Positions 11,288 through 21,889 are shown, numbered from the stretch's first letter. The stretch is DNA of 64,000 nt from Undaria pinnatifida (GCA_012845835.1 JABAKD010000023.1:1-64000), one strand, 5' to 3'. The notes: generated by a model from the letters alone, not told the origin. Made by a program: numbers and translations.

Positions 11288-12312
11288 CAGTAGGTGGCCC
11301 TGTATAGTGGCAACCTGAATAGTAAAGTGCCCTATATAGAGGCATGAAAATCTCCTGGCAAAATCTCAACCCGATATAGTGGCACTTTACCACTATTGAG
11401 GACAGGGCCCTCAATAGTGGCATTTTGGGCATCACACACACCCAATAGTGGCAGTTCCAAGTAGTGGGCCCCCACTACTGCTGTACCACACCTGCCCACA
11501 CACACTCTCAGCGGTGGGCGCCACACGTATCATGCCAGCCTGCGCGGACCTAGAACTGTGTAAACTCCCAAACAAACCACTGGGAGAGAATTTTTTGGTC
11601 CTCTAGAACAATACGCAGAGTCGTGTGGCGTTAGTGACGCCGGGCACTTTCTCCGCAGGGCGAAAATGGCATTCCTAGCAGCTACATTCGCTAGACCGGC
11701 ACAGCAGTTGGACATTAGAGTGTTTACCAACTCGTAGTGCAATCAGTCGGCTAAAGCCTACAGCAGTTGCAGAGCTTCGTGGTGGTTGGGTTGATGCGCC
11801 GGGGTGGGGTTGTTTGAATTTTCTATACTGGTCGTTTCAGTTAGTTTCGCGTCTCTACGTCGCTGTTTTCATGCGTTCTACACGTAGTGTTGAATGTTGA
11901 ACCCCATGTTACACTGCTCGCCGGACAAAAAATATTGATGTGCCACCTATGATACAATGCGTTTGGACGTGGTTCCTGTGGTCTGCCTGCGCAGAAGAAA
12001 CAGGTCTTGACCACAGAAGGCTCGGTAACCGTTGGATAATCAACGGTCATTTCATGTGTTTCATGCGGATACTGCTGCACACAAATCAACCACGAGTAGT
12101 GGAACAGTATGCACGGCTTTACCTGTACACAACAGCGTATAATCAGTGTACAGCGTGAACATCGAAGCTCTTCATTCGATATAGTGGCACTATTGCCACT
12201 ATAGACTGTCTAATAGTAGCAATAGTGCCACTACATCGAATAGTGGCACTGCCCTGAATAGTGGCACAATTCTGTCCTGCCACTATATGCCACTGTACAG
12301 AGCCACCTACTG
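11288..12312. mobile_element. TA-flanked TIR DNA transposon, pogo/Tc1-mariner-like, non-autonomous
   Basis: The left end CAGTAGGTGGCCCTGTATAG and the reverse complement of the right end, CAGTAGGTGGCTCTGTACAG, form terminal inverted repeats of about 25 bp with few mismatches. Both ends are flanked by TA (11286-11287 and 12313-12314). CAGT termini with a TA duplication are typical of pogo/Tigger-type elements. Subterminal regions are dense in ATAGTGGCA and TGCCACTAT motifs, candidate transposase-binding sites. The 1,025-bp length and lack of a recognisable DDE transposase ORF indicate a deletion derivative or MITE. An 82-aa minus-strand frame (11841-12089) is unassigned. Confidence 0.8.
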
Positions 12313-12811
12313 TATTGGCAACGATACAAGAGAAATTGTTTTAATCCGTATCTCGATATAAGAGAATATCTCTTATATCGTGGCCAATACGGGCGGCCAT
12401 GGAAGATGGACGCTCTCGTCCCAACTAACTGCCGCATAGTATATAGAAAGCGTATCATTCTTGTAACACAACGCAGTCCGCGTGCGCATCCTGAGCTAGT
12501 TCAACTCACTGCTGTTCAGTTTGTTGGTTGCCGAGCAACATGGACCCACCTCAAGCATCTTGGTACCCGTGCTGGGAAAGAAATCACATTTCGTGTGACA
12601 ACACGTTGACAAGAATCTCTAGCATTTGTTCACGTGTTATTTTTCTGCGCTCTATTTTCGCACCTCTTGTAGAGAAAACCCGATCTAAGAGAAAATCTCC
12701 GACATGAGACCAATTCTTTCTTAAAGCGATTGTGGTCGTGACATGCCAGTTTGATTCTCTTAAATCGGTACCTTCTCTTGATCATTTTCTCTTAAATCGT
12801 AGCCGGTACTG
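12313..12811. mobile_element. Second TIR element, MITE-like, abutting the first
   Basis: The left end CTGTATTGGCAACGATACAA and the reverse complement of the right end, CAGTACCGGCTACGATTTAA, are imperfect inverted repeats followed by AAGAGA motifs. TA flanks both ends. The interior contains the palindrome CGATATAAGAGAATATCTCTTATATCG region (12353-12379) and repeated CTCTTAAATCG motifs. No transposase ORF. It shares the TA at 12313 with the preceding element, so one may have inserted at the edge of the other. Confidence 0.6.
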
Positions 12812-12924
12812 TATCCAAATCTCTCAAGGAATCCGAAATATGAAGAAATATGAACGCGCGTCGTTCTATGGCCGCTACGTGATGTTGTGCCCATCGTTGA
12901 GAGTCGGTCGAAAATTAAAAGGCT

Positions 12925-12928
12925 GTGG
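12925..12928. other. Gypsy target-site duplication, left copy (GTGG)
   Basis: GTGG here and at 20635-20638 flank the gypsy element. The uninterrupted repeat near 9610 shows the corresponding single site. Confidence 0.6.
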
Positions 12929-13349
12929 TATGGAGCCTGGCCTCTCACGGGGTCCTGGTGTCGGAGTGGAGAGGGCGGTCCCGAGGTCTGGTGCTCGTCT
13001 CGTAGCTGGCATCGGAGCGGAGAGAGCGTCGCAGAGCTGAAGTCGAAGCGGAGGGTGTCGCGGTGCTGAGGTCCATTGACGATCGTCTTCACAGCGGACG
13101 CACGCTGAAACCTTTATTTCTTGGATGTAGCAGGGACACGCTAAAGTTAGAGTTACGGTGCGCTTATGCCCTCTCGTCATGTGGCGGGATCACCCTTCGG
13201 TGGCTAACCTTCCGGGGACGGGTCAACGCCGTCTATGACGGGTGACACCGCTCGCGACCCGGGATCGCGTATTGCCTGACCGGTGGCGTGTCCTCTCGCG
13301 CATGCGTGCACGGGACCTGCGATAGGTATCTGCGACCATGTCTTCCACA
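12929..13349 (-). repeat. Gypsy 3' LTR (421 bp)
   Basis: Aligns along its length with 20180-20634. On the minus strand it begins TGTGGAAGACATGG. Compared with the 5' LTR it has many substitutions and lacks an extra unit of about 33 bp (the repeated GAAGTCGAAGCGGAGAGGG segment), so the insertion is not young. Confidence 0.85.
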
Positions 13350-13363
13350 TCACCCCCCTCTGT
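13350..13363 (-). promoter_or_regulatory. Gypsy polypurine tract
   Basis: On the minus strand, CAGAGGGGGGTGA lies immediately upstream of the 3' LTR start TGTGG, the position and composition of a plus-strand primer for reverse transcription. Confidence 0.75.
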
Positions 13364-14518
13364 ATTCGCTGCAAGCCAATCTTAGATAAGGATGGTATTG
13401 TCGCGTTCATCGGGAGGGTGACAATTTTAGGAAACGGGGTTTCGATTTATCGGATCGAGGCGCAGCAGCTGTGATATGCGTGCATCCACTCCTTATAACT
13501 GACGTGTTTAGTAAACACGGGTGTGAAACACCGGGCCAGCGAAGATGTTTACATTTTCGAGCTTGCATGCTGACAGCGTATACTGGACTTGTATGGGGTT
13601 TCCAAATATTATCTCAACGCACGTATTCCGTGTGACCACACGTACTGGTGCGCCCCTCGTGGTGAACCACGGGCAGCGAAATTGTTTCGTGATTTCTCTT
13701 TTGTGGGCGGGTCCGCCTAGATATTTTCACTCGGAGTCCGCTCAGTTGATCTAGGTGCATCAAAGCGTGACTTTGGTTTAGGCGGGGTGGAGTCGCGTGG
13801 GTCTCATTCCCCGTGTGTGTTTAGTGTTCGAACAATTTTGTTTGTGGCTTGACGGTGGTGTTGCGGTTTTGTCCCGTTTGGAACGGATTTTTTTTTTTTT
13901 CATCCTCTGGCGGATGAGGAAAAATAAAGGTTTAGCTCACCACACTTCCACGTATTTGCATACGCGTCGTGTGTCGATTTAACTCAGTTGCTTTCGCAGC
14001 TCAACGCTAGCTGCCGCACCCTTGCGGTCCCATTGTAGGTATAGCGTATAAGCTGTCCCTATCAGTGGTCTTCGTTACAACCCCACCAGCGCAAGCTGCC
14101 GTTGTATACGGATGCGTGTGTATGTCGACCCGGCCTGTCCCCTGAGGGTTGGCTTTTGGAACGGATTGTCGGGCACGGGCATGAAGTGTCACGCTTGTTA
14201 CAGCCTCTCCCCGTTGGGTACAACAATTTTCTCAACGTCTCCTTGCCCCCGGCCATTCCCACCGAAATGCCGGGTAGAGTGCCCGTCAGATCATAGTAGA
14301 CACGAATGTGTACTGCCATGTCTGCTGGTGCTACTCTCATCACCGTTGTTGACTCTTGTGCCTACAGCTGAGTCAACTGTGTTTTCCAGCTTGTTCATTA
14401 TTCGGTTACGCCGCGGAGCATCTGAGAATCTATTTGCGCTGTCTCAGGTCGTGCTCGTCCCCGCCTACTGTACGCTTTCGTTTCCCGAGAGAAGGGAGGG
14501 GGGGCGATGAAGGTGGGG
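13364..14518. other. Gypsy internal region downstream of integrase
   Basis: About 1.15 kb between the integrase stop and the polypurine tract. Short frames on both strands match no family I recognise; no envelope-like or chromodomain ORF is supported. Confidence 0.5.
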
Positions 14519-15799
14519 TTATCGCGAGTTGCAATCGCTTTTGGGCTCGGTGTGCGGCGACCAATTGGTGACATTGGGGTATTTCGTCCGCGCGACACTC
14601 GAGGTCGGATTCAGGGGCGTATCCTCGGAGTCTTGGGCGGCACTTGTAGTTGTGAGGGCTTGATCTGCCAGGTCCCCGTTTATGATCACTACCCTGTCTA
14701 CCAAGTAGGCCTCAATTTTGGGTTGAGCTGCGTCTGAATGGTCCAACACGGGTAGGGGAATAGGCTCCGCTAAAAACAGTTCTGCCAGCTTCTCAAATTG
14801 AGGTGTGAGTGGTGTCTCCCGTTGATGGTAGGGCTTTATATGGGCGAGGTGGACTGACACCTGTCGAGTGTCGTTCGTGAGTCGTACTCTTTGCACCACT
14901 GGTGATAATTGTGAGCAGACGACATACGGTCCTCGCCATGGTAATAGCAGTTTGGGGTTGGACCTATCCGAATCCTGGTAGGGTCTGTACACGAGTACTT
15001 CCTGTCCAGGTTTGAACCCTGGGTACGGCTCAAGTTTGCTATTCTGTTCCACCTGTTTGTCTGCCCGCTCGGTTAAGTTTCGGCGTGCGAGCTCAAAAAC
15101 GATTTGCAATTTGTCCCGTGTGTTTTGTGCCAATTCCTCGGTGTCTGCTGTTCTTCCTACATGAGGAATACCGAGGATTATATCGACTGGGAGTCGGGGT
15201 TGTCGTCCGAACATTAGGAAGAATGGTGTATCATGCATCGTTGCACTAAAACTAGTGTTGTGTGCTAGCTGTACAAACGGTAAGAGAGTGGCCCAGTTGC
15301 TTTGATCGATTGCACTGTGCATTGCTAGCATGCTGTGCATCGTTGAGTGCACCCATTCGGACACTGAATTACCCTGCGGCCGGTACGGCGTTGTGCGGGT
15401 CTTTTTGTATCCGAGTATTTGTTGCAGCTGGTATATCACCTTATTCTCGAGTTCGGGGCCTTGGTCACTATGCAAGGTTTCTGGTTGGCCGAAAATGCTG
15501 ATTATTCTCTCGATTATGGCGTTGGCTACTGTTTCGGCAGTTTTATTACGTACCGGCAGCAGTACCGCAAAGCTCGTCAGGTAGTCCACTATGGAAAGAA
15601 CGTATTTACATTCGATTCCTGCGGCTGAAGTTGATACCGATTTGAACTCTACTAAGTCAACCGATATTCGTTGAAATGGCCGCTCGACAGGTAAATGGCT
15701 TGTCGGAAGTTTGGGTCTGTTGTGTGCTGTTTTTCGTCGTTGACAAGCTTGGCATTTTCGCACCACTCTCGTACGTCGCGGCTGATGGTGGGCCACCAA
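14519..15799 (-). CDS. Gypsy integrase, DDE core and C-terminal domain
   Basis: A 426-codon open frame that would insert element cDNA into host DNA. Residues 14-20 carry KCQACQRRK, the second half of the HHCC zinc-binding domain. The catalytic DDE triad can be placed at D in RISVDLVEF (about 48), D in LHSDQGPELEN (about 110) and E in GNSVSEW (about 148). A long C-terminal part follows with LLPWRGPYVV, an SH3-like Pro/Trp segment. The histidine half of the zinc domain (YHDHVLSGGHLASRLTYEK) lies upstream at about 15810-15890 in another frame, separated by a one-base deletion near 15765. This ATG is therefore probably not the original start. Part of a Pol polyprotein, not a free gene. Confidence 0.85.
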   Translation of the reverse strand: MVAHHQPRRTRVVRKCQACQRRKTAHNRPKLPTSHLPVERPFQRISVDLVEFKSVSTSAAGIECKYVLSIVDYLTSFAVLLPVRNKTAETVANAIIERIISIFGQPETLHSDQGPELENKVIYQLQQILGYKKTRTTPYRPQGNSVSEWVHSTMHSMLAMHSAIDQSNWATLLPFVQLAHNTSFSATMHDTPFFLMFGRQPRLPVDIILGIPHVGRTADTEELAQNTRDKLQIVFELARRNLTERADKQVEQNSKLEPYPGFKPGQEVLVYRPYQDSDRSNPKLLLPWRGPYVVCSQLSPVVQRVRLTNDTRQVSVHLAHIKPYHQRETPLTPQFEKLAELFLAEPIPLPVLDHSDAAQPKIEAYLVDRVVIINGDLADQALTTTSAAQDSEDTPLNPTSSVARTKYPNVTNWSPHTEPKSDCNSR

Positions 15800-15990
15800 T
15801 ATTTCTGGCGGATCTTTTCATAAGTCAGGCGAGATGCGAGGTGTCCTCCGGATAGAACGTGATCGTGGTAGGCGTGCAGAACTTATCCAACAAGGGCCTC
15901 TGGTACTACAAATTGATCGCGGAAGGTGCTTCGTTTTCGAAGATATCCCGGAAGGTACGATTTAAATAACAGCCCGTCCTGCACTGAATA
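15800..15990 (-). pseudogene. Gypsy integrase zinc domain, out of frame
   Basis: Minus-strand translation gives LHAYHDHVLSGGHLASRL and TYEKIRQKYWWPTISRD, the HH half of the gypsy integrase zinc domain. A single-base deletion in the GAGTGGTGCGAAAATGC stretch puts it out of frame with the Cys pair downstream. Confidence 0.75.
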
Positions 15991-17050
15991 TCAAGACATG
16001 GTTGTTTTCGTTTCTTTCTCGGGTAATAGTGCGTCTGCGTGCTGTATGTAAACGATGTACCGTCCGTTCTCTACTGTTTGTGTTGAGCGGAGTTTTTCTC
16101 GATCGACGGACATGAAAACATTTGTCGCGATCACAAATACTGACTTCACACTAAAGAGCTCTCTATCGCTGCGTACTGGTTCTAGGTTAGCCAGTTTGTC
16201 GGCGGAGACCTGATATGGTCGGGGGACACGGGCTGTTTGTAGCTTTGGGCCATCTGCTACATTACGGCAAATGGGTGCGAGGGACGGCAAGGCTACTTCT
16301 TGCTGGTGCTCGAACGCAAACATTCGTGAAAACGTGTCCTGTACGACGTGTAGTTTACCTCATTTGTGTTGGACGGTGAAGTCGAAAGCCTTCAATGCTA
16401 TTGCCCAGCGTGTTAACATGTTCGATGTATGTTCTTGCATTGAGTATAGATATCGCAGTGCCGCGTGATCTGTCACACACACAAAATGTCCTCCCCATAA
16501 ATAAGGTCTCCAGTGCTGGATGGCTAAGACCACAGCCTAACATTATTTGAGCGTAGCAGAGTAGTGGTGCTGGCTGTCGTTGAAGCGTTGACTAAAGTAT
16601 GCAATTGATTACGAGGTCATCGCCTTCCTGCTGGGCGAGGAATGCACCTGCGCCTGCTTCTGAGGCGTCAACGTGTATCGCAAAGTCTTCAACAACATCG
16701 GGAAATTGAAGCACGGGCGACTAAGTGAGCAATTGTTTCATTGTTGCGTACGCCTGATCGTGCTCTGGTCTCCAACGTTTAGTGGCTTCTTTGGCGGCTT
16801 CGTTTTTCGTGAGGGCTACCAGGGGTGCTATGATACCGGCTAAGTTAGGAATAAACTTGCTTCAAGAGGGAACGTTGCTTTGGCTAGGGTATATTTACCT
16901 AGCTCTTGAGGTGACAAGGAAAAAAACGTTGCGATATTTCGTGCATAGAGTCAGTACTTGTTCGCATTCGTCAGGTGTGAACGTAGTTTTGTCAAATGCT
17001 TGAGTAAGTGCTGCACGAAGTTCGTTCCGCGTGGATTCCGTTGTCTTGCT
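15991..17050 (-). pseudogene. Gypsy RNase H with RT core deleted
   Basis: Reading from 17050: TESTRNELRAALTQAF and EQVLTLCTKYRNVF, then after a one-base shift SLSPQELGKYTLAKATFP, the usual N-terminal lead of a gypsy reverse transcriptase. About 16860 the text jumps to KFIPNLAGIIAPLVALTKNE, the connection region. The fingers/palm with the YxDD motif is missing (normally some 200 aa). RNase H follows: FAIHVDASEAGAGAFLAQQ with its catalytic Asp, VTDHAALRYLYSMQ, and LKAFDFTVQHK before the linker VVQDTFSRMFAF. Several stops interrupt it, including the TAA after TSAI that separates it from protease. Cannot supply reverse transcriptase. Confidence 0.85.
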
Positions 17051-17056
17051 GTCTGT

Positions 17057-17891
17057 TTAAATTGCACTGGTCGTTTTGTTCAGGGCTACCGATACGGGCG
17101 CAATGTGACCTAGTAAGGTGTTGCGTTTCAAGTATACGTATTGGTGGGACGGGTTCGCGATCTGGACTGCTGCTGTTTCATCAGCGGCAGACCAATGACT
17201 CGCAGTACGAGCAACTATCATATTTTGGAAAGCTTCAGGTACGGCGGACGATTCGATGTCTTCGAACGTGACGATGAGTGGTTCAATGAGTGCAGCAGTG
17301 GTCTCTGTGGGTGCTGTTGCTGACTCTACTTGTACTGCCATCTCACTCTGGGGGGGGATGCAGCATTTGTGTCGCAACAAGACTGGTACCGACTCTACAT
17401 CAGTGTTGACTGTGAACACGGAGCACTGAGCTGTCGCAGTGTTCTCGGGCCATGCTGTAAAGTCTACTCTACGATGAGATGCTGTCCCTTGAGAGGTTTC
17501 GAATGACAATTGCTCTGTACTCCAGTCGAGGACACCCCCAAAGGCGCCCATGATTGCGTCATCGAGTAGCATAATGTCTGGCCCAAAAGAGGGCAATACG
17601 AGCGCTTCGACTGGGAGGGAAATATCTTCTAGTGTGAGTTGGAAGCAAACATACCCTAAACGTTTGAGAGGCGACCCATCAGCACTGCTGAGGTTGATCG
17701 CTCCCAGGGGCACTGCAAAATTGAGTGTCTTTCATTGTGGGATGTGTCTGTACAAAGTGAACAGGTATGCATGGTACATCGGTCGCGGTGTCAATCGTGA
17801 CATTGTGCGCCGGATAATCATCAACTCTGACGTTCACTCGTACGCGCTTTGACGTACAGTTGAAAGCTATGGGACATCGGGGATACCCCAC
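17057..17891 (-). pseudogene. Gypsy retropepsin (aspartic protease)
   Basis: Two minus-strand frames together give a retropepsin domain. 17891-17679 contains VTIDTATDVPCI, where the usual DTGA catalytic motif reads DTAT. 17713-17057 contains FGPDIMLLDDAIMGAFGGV followed by LDWSTEQLSF, the second flap/ILG-like region. The two frames overlap by 35 bp, implying a frameshift. A C-terminal linker of about 130 aa runs to a TAA just before the RT lead-in. It would process Gag-Pol; the frameshift and altered motif make activity unlikely. Confidence 0.75.
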
Positions 17892-18359
17892 TCATGGCAG
17901 ACGCGAGGAAAGCATCAAAGTGCATTTCCCGGTTAGCGTTGCATGATAATACAACTTTACATTTGATTTTCTCGTTCAGTTTGCGGGACGCAGCAGAAAA
18001 ACGTACAACGCTTGGGGTACCATGGAAGGTGAAAACGTATCATTCTGATGCTGACTACTCTTCTCGACTCTGCTTGCTGTATCTACGGCTGGTCCAACGC
18101 CACGCGGTACTGTTAGCACACTCGGAACCTGCTGCTTATTTTTCAAGTCTGTTACAGTATTCGACTGGTTGTCTACAGGTTCTTGTGTCGCGCGGGTACT
18201 CGCCAGAGGGGTGGTGCTCTTTGTTCGGCCACACTTATCCCTCCTCTTACTACTAGGTCTACCGGCACTTACCATGGCTACGCTAGCTGATCGCGCTATC
18301 GTTTCTGTCGCGGGTTTGGTGATCCTAGTATGTCTACTCCCGAGCCGGTGTAAGGCAAC

Positions 18360-19058
18360 CGGCGCGGGCCCCTCACAGTTTTTGTGTGACCACTATTTCT
18401 GTCACGCTCGTGCGCTTTGGCCATTCTGCAGTCTGGGCGCGAGTGCGAGCTGCGGTGGCGGCACATCGGGTGATCACACTATTTTCCTGACGCTACTTTG
18501 GCCTTCCTATTTTTCCCCGCGTCGACACTCGGCGACCTGCCCCGCTTGTCCGACGGGCCGTATGCTGTTGGCTCGAACGTCACGCTCTTGCCCCGGCCTC
18601 GCACCGCCGTCAGTTTGGACACGATTGCTTTTTCGATGTTGCCCATCGATGTAATCAACTGTCGGTTGGGCCCAGGGAATGTGCCAGTGACGGCCAATGC
18701 ATACGTGGTCGGGGAGGGAGTGGGGCTGCGCGTAAGGCGTTGGTCTCGTTTTTCTTGGCGCGGGTACGTGAGGCTTGGTACGTTAGGGAGGGGTCTTCAC
18801 GAATAAGTTCCAGACGTACATGCCAAACTAGACCGGCTTCGAAAGATATCATGAGCGATGTTTGTCATGCATGTTTTATGGCGAGACGTTGACGGGGGCG
18901 GTTCGTTTGGCGTCGGCCAGGAGGCGCGCGTATGCTTGAGTTACACGCAGTCCGTAAGAGTCGACGGATTCACTACTGCCTTGCTTTACGGTAGAGACGG
19001 TGCGAGCGAGGAGGACGATGCGGTTCACGGGGCTAAACAGGTTTGTGAAAGCATCCAC
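18360..19058 (-). pseudogene. Gypsy gag, capsid C-terminal part and zinc knuckle
   Basis: Broken frames with SVDSYGLRVTQAYARLLADA (about 18970-18910), typical of retrotransposon Gag capsids. After a stop at about 18477 comes CDHPMCRHRSSHSRPDC, a C-x-HP-x-H-x4-C zinc-binding motif of the kind that packages element RNA. At least three frame breaks separate the pieces. Confidence 0.65.
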
Positions 19059-19146
19059 CCACTCGCTCCAGTTGTGAGGTGCTCTGACTTCTACATCCTC
19101 AGTGTTCAGCTGTGCTAGCTCTTCGTCTGTGCGCCACTCTAACGTC

Positions 19147-19611
19147 TCACTGTATTTGGTGAATGGTGCTAGCTGCTCCGCCGGTCACTACGTATGCAAG
19201 ATATCTCACGGCGTGGTGGTCGATAACCGAGTCAGGGGCACCGTCAGGGGCGTGCAAGCGGATGCGAGAGTGGAATAGCGCCATGATTTCGGGCACATCT
19301 TCAGTTGGTAAACCGTGCAACATGAGCGGAGAGGGCACCTCAGATTTGTTCATCGAAAAAATTGCGTTTTCGTTGTGGTTGTGGAGTGCGCTCGGGGGTG
19401 CTACAGCAGATGCTGTACGTGCTGCAGGAGGTGCTTCTACAGCAGAGGTGGTACGTGCTGTCAGGGGGGCTATGGGAAGTGCTTCTACAGCAGAATTGGT
19501 ACGTGCTGTCAAGGGGGCTGGTTGAGATTGGTCAGGCGGAGAGGTACAGCTGCTGTCAGAATTACTCGACTGATGTTGGATAGGCGTGGCAGGTGTCGGA
19601 AGGTTCTGCAC
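19147..19611 (-). CDS. Gypsy gag, middle fragment
   Basis: 154-codon frame with an N-terminal low-complexity tract of three imperfect repeats (APLTARTNSAVEALPIA, APLTARTTSAVEAPPA, ARTASAVAPPSA), then ENAIFSMNKSEVPSPLML and SRIRLHAPDGAPDSVIDHHAV. Its position between the gag start ORF and the capsid segment supports a Gag assignment; no domain is diagnostic on its own. It is one broken section of a longer polyprotein. Confidence 0.55.
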   Translation of the reverse strand: MQNLPTPATPIQHQSSNSDSSCTSPPDQSQPAPLTARTNSAVEALPIAPLTARTTSAVEAPPAARTASAVAPPSALHNHNENAIFSMNKSEVPSPLMLHGLPTEDVPEIMALFHSRIRLHAPDGAPDSVIDHHAVRYLAYVVTGGAASTIHQIQ

Positions 19612-19635
19612 GCGTTTAAAAACAACGTCGTGGTT

Positions 19636-20106
19636 TTACTGCGGCTGTGGTACTCCTCTCATCTCTTGAATCTGCTCGTCAGAAGGCCCACTCACGGGCT
19701 TCCGGCTGCCAGGCAGCACCAGCTCCAAGACCCACGCTGGCGGCGTGGTGCCGTCGAGCATGCACTTCCGCAGGTAGGCCGCCGTCTCGACGCGGACCGG
19801 GTCATGGGCTGGGAGAGTGCTCGGCGCGGCGAGGATGTCCTTCGCCAGGCTCAAGTCCTCTCCAACGGCTCCCGCAGATGATGCAGGCGTCGTGCTGGCA
19901 GCGATGGCAGGTCTCGTATTAAGCACTCCAGCATCGTCTGCAGCGTTCGGCTGCTCCTCGTCGGTCTCGGCCGGTCCGCCCTGGTCGGTGGGTGCGAGGG
20001 CCGCAAAGGGGTTCCCCGCCAGTGCAGCAGTCGGCCCCTCGGGCGTGGTCGATGCCTTGCGGGCCTTCCCGCGGATCTTCTTGGAGCGAGCTCCTGAGCG
20101 TGGCAT
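19636..20106 (-). CDS. Gypsy gag, N-terminal fragment
   Basis: 156 codons starting MPRSGARSKKIRGKARKAS, 74 bp downstream of the 5' LTR edge, the first ATG after the primer site. The basic N-terminus could bind RNA or membrane. The rest is Ala/Pro-rich, followed by SLAKDILAAPSTLPAHDPVR and DGTTPPAWVLELVLPG. A stop after MRGVPQPQ separates it from the middle gag fragment. Location, not homology, drives the call. Confidence 0.6.
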   Translation of the reverse strand: MPRSGARSKKIRGKARKASTTPEGPTAALAGNPFAALAPTDQGGPAETDEEQPNAADDAGVLNTRPAIAASTTPASSAGAVGEDLSLAKDILAAPSTLPAHDPVRVETAAYLRKCMLDGTTPPAWVLELVLPGSRKPVSGPSDEQIQEMRGVPQPQ

Positions 20107-20159
20107 TTTTTCTCCTTTTCGACGGCGGTCTTTATATAGGGTTATATACAGGTTTTGTT

Positions 20160-20178
20160 GGTCCGACGGCGGTCACCA
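20160..20178 (-). promoter_or_regulatory. Gypsy primer binding site
   Basis: On the minus strand TGGTGACCGCCGTCGGAC lies one base inside the 5' LTR edge. It starts with TGG, as needed to pair with a tRNA CCA end. The implied tRNA acceptor 3' strand is GGCGGTC plus A; I cannot name the tRNA. Confidence 0.6.
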
Positions 20179-20179
20179 C

Positions 20180-20634
20180 TTTCGAGCCTGGCTTCTCACG
20201 GGGTCCAGATGTCGGAGTGGAGAAGGCGGTCCCGGAGGTCTGGTGCTCGTCTCGTAGCTGGCGTCGGAGCGGAGAGGGCGTCCCGGAGTTGAAGTCGAAG
20301 CGGAGAGGGCGTCGCAGAGCTGAAGTCGAAGCGGAGAGGGTGTTGCAGTGCTGAGGTCCCTTGACGATCGTCCTCACGGCGGACGCACGCTGAAACCTTT
20401 CTTTCTTAGATGTACCAAGGAGATGCTAAAGTTAGAGTGACGTTGCGCTTATGCCCTCTCGTAATGCGGCGGAATCATCTTTCGGCGGCTGACCTTTTGG
20501 GGACGTGTCAACGCCATCTATGACGGGTGACACCGCTCGCGACCCGGGATCGTGTATTGCCTGACCGGTGACGTGTCCTCTCGCGCATGCGTGCACGAGA
20601 TCTACGATAGGTATCTACGACCCTGTATTCCACA
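20180..20634 (-). repeat. Gypsy 5' LTR (455 bp)
   Basis: Matches 12929-13349 but has an extra internal unit of about 33 bp (duplicated CGGAGTTGAAGTCGAAGCGG region). It ends CACA against the GTGG target duplication. Promoter elements are not obvious. Confidence 0.85.
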
Positions 20635-20905
20635 GTGGGCCGTGAAGAGCCTGGGCAAAGTCGGTCCGCATGGTGAATTTTACGGCAGGAAGCGTCTTGG
20701 GTCGCGTCAGCAAACGGTGACGGCCGAGCTGAGAAGCCGCGATAGGATGTACCGCAAGGAGTTGGTGTCAAACCCCGGCACGAGGCTGAGTTGACCAATC
20801 GGCGTCGCGGATCGGGATCAAAAACCTAGGTGTATTTTGCTGTGTACCGCACGGTAGCGCGGAATGGTGGCGGTGTACCGCTTTCTGTCGTCTGCCCTAG
20901 TTTTC
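20635..20905 (+). repeat. Right half of the repeat interrupted by gypsy
   Basis: GGGCCGTGAAGAGCCTGGGC through GGTGACGGCCGAGCTGAG and beyond matches the reverse complement of 9330-9612, continuing the left half at 12820-12928. Confidence 0.8.
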
Positions 20906-21889
20906 GTTGTATTTTTCCGCGCATGCAGTGATGTGTCAGGGTCATTGCCTCCAAAGTTTGAGCCCATGTTCGCAGGGGTTTACGAGGTACGCCCGTCGGA
21001 TTGTTTACCGTTTTCTTTGCTGGCCAAGCTCGTATGATATCTCTGTTTTTTTTGTTAGCGTTGTAATAAAATGTATTTCATCAAATTGTGCTAACAACGT
21101 CAGCTGTGAGTTGGACAAATACTTTAGTCTAGAGTCGATACTCATCTTTGCAGGCTGCGTGGTACACCGGTCGCTCGTTTTAAAAACGTTCTTCTCCAGG
21201 CAAAATGTAAAGGCTAGTAAAAATGGACATACCTGGTATGCAGTAATCCCTGATGAAGACATTAACGTGTCAGGTATTTGTTCGTCTTTTGCCTATCTCC
21301 TGCGCAATGCTCGATGCTCGAGGGCAACACCAGCACATGAATCTGTATCTTACGACAAATACGCGAAACCTCCCCCATGGTACCTCTCCAACGCATGCAC
21401 CCTCCCAATATCCCACCGTCGGGCTGACAGCACACGGAGACGCTTGCTAGTCGCTGCTACACTGCTCCGCCCGGCGCCACTCATGACACGACCCGACGAA
21501 ACCCAAACGCCGAAGGCACGACTACGGTTTGGCCCGGTACCTGTGGTCTGTTCACTGGGTGCTACGTGCCGCGCTGTGCCACGGCTGTGCGCAGGTTCGC
21601 TGTTTGCGGGCTGTTTGTGGTGGTCGTGTTCTGTGTACTGATCCCGGCACAAGAACGACTTCTACTTCACTAAAAAATAAGTATTTTTCACTGCAAAGCA
21701 AATAAGCATGCTCAACTGAGCACGTTACTGTCAACTTTGTTAATCACGTAACAACCCTCTAATTGTCTGAAACTGCCCTCATATCTCTTTCGGGTGTTAG
21801 TGGAACAACAATGCGTCCCCGAAGGGTGTGGACGTCCGAATCCAACTCCCGCGACCCCACCGTTGTACATTTTTTACGTTTTTGCGGAT
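20906..21889. other. No gene recognised
   Basis: A 244-codon plus-strand frame (20907-21641) is open, but its sequence shows no domain, no repeat copy elsewhere in the window and mixed composition. I regard it as probably chance or a decayed element. Confidence 0.4.

Larger units (their letters stand above)
12929..20634 (-). mobile_element. Ty3/gypsy LTR retrotransposon, internally deleted
   Basis: A complete two-LTR insertion of about 7.7 kb on the minus strand. In transcription order it has the 5' LTR (20634-20180), primer site, gag (20106-18360), retropepsin (17891-17060), RT N-terminal fragment fused to RNase H (17050-16320), integrase (15900-14519), a polypurine tract and the 3' LTR (13349-12929). 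Gene order PR-RT-RH-IN defines Ty3/gypsy (Metaviridae-type). Stops, frameshifts and loss of the RT core make it non-autonomous. Flanks match the two halves of the repeat at 9330-9745, giving both the ends and the empty site. Confidence 0.9.

Noticed and set aside
20907-21641. 244-aa plus-strand gene
   Set aside because: No domain, no splice support, no copy elsewhere; composition like the surrounding noncoding DNA.
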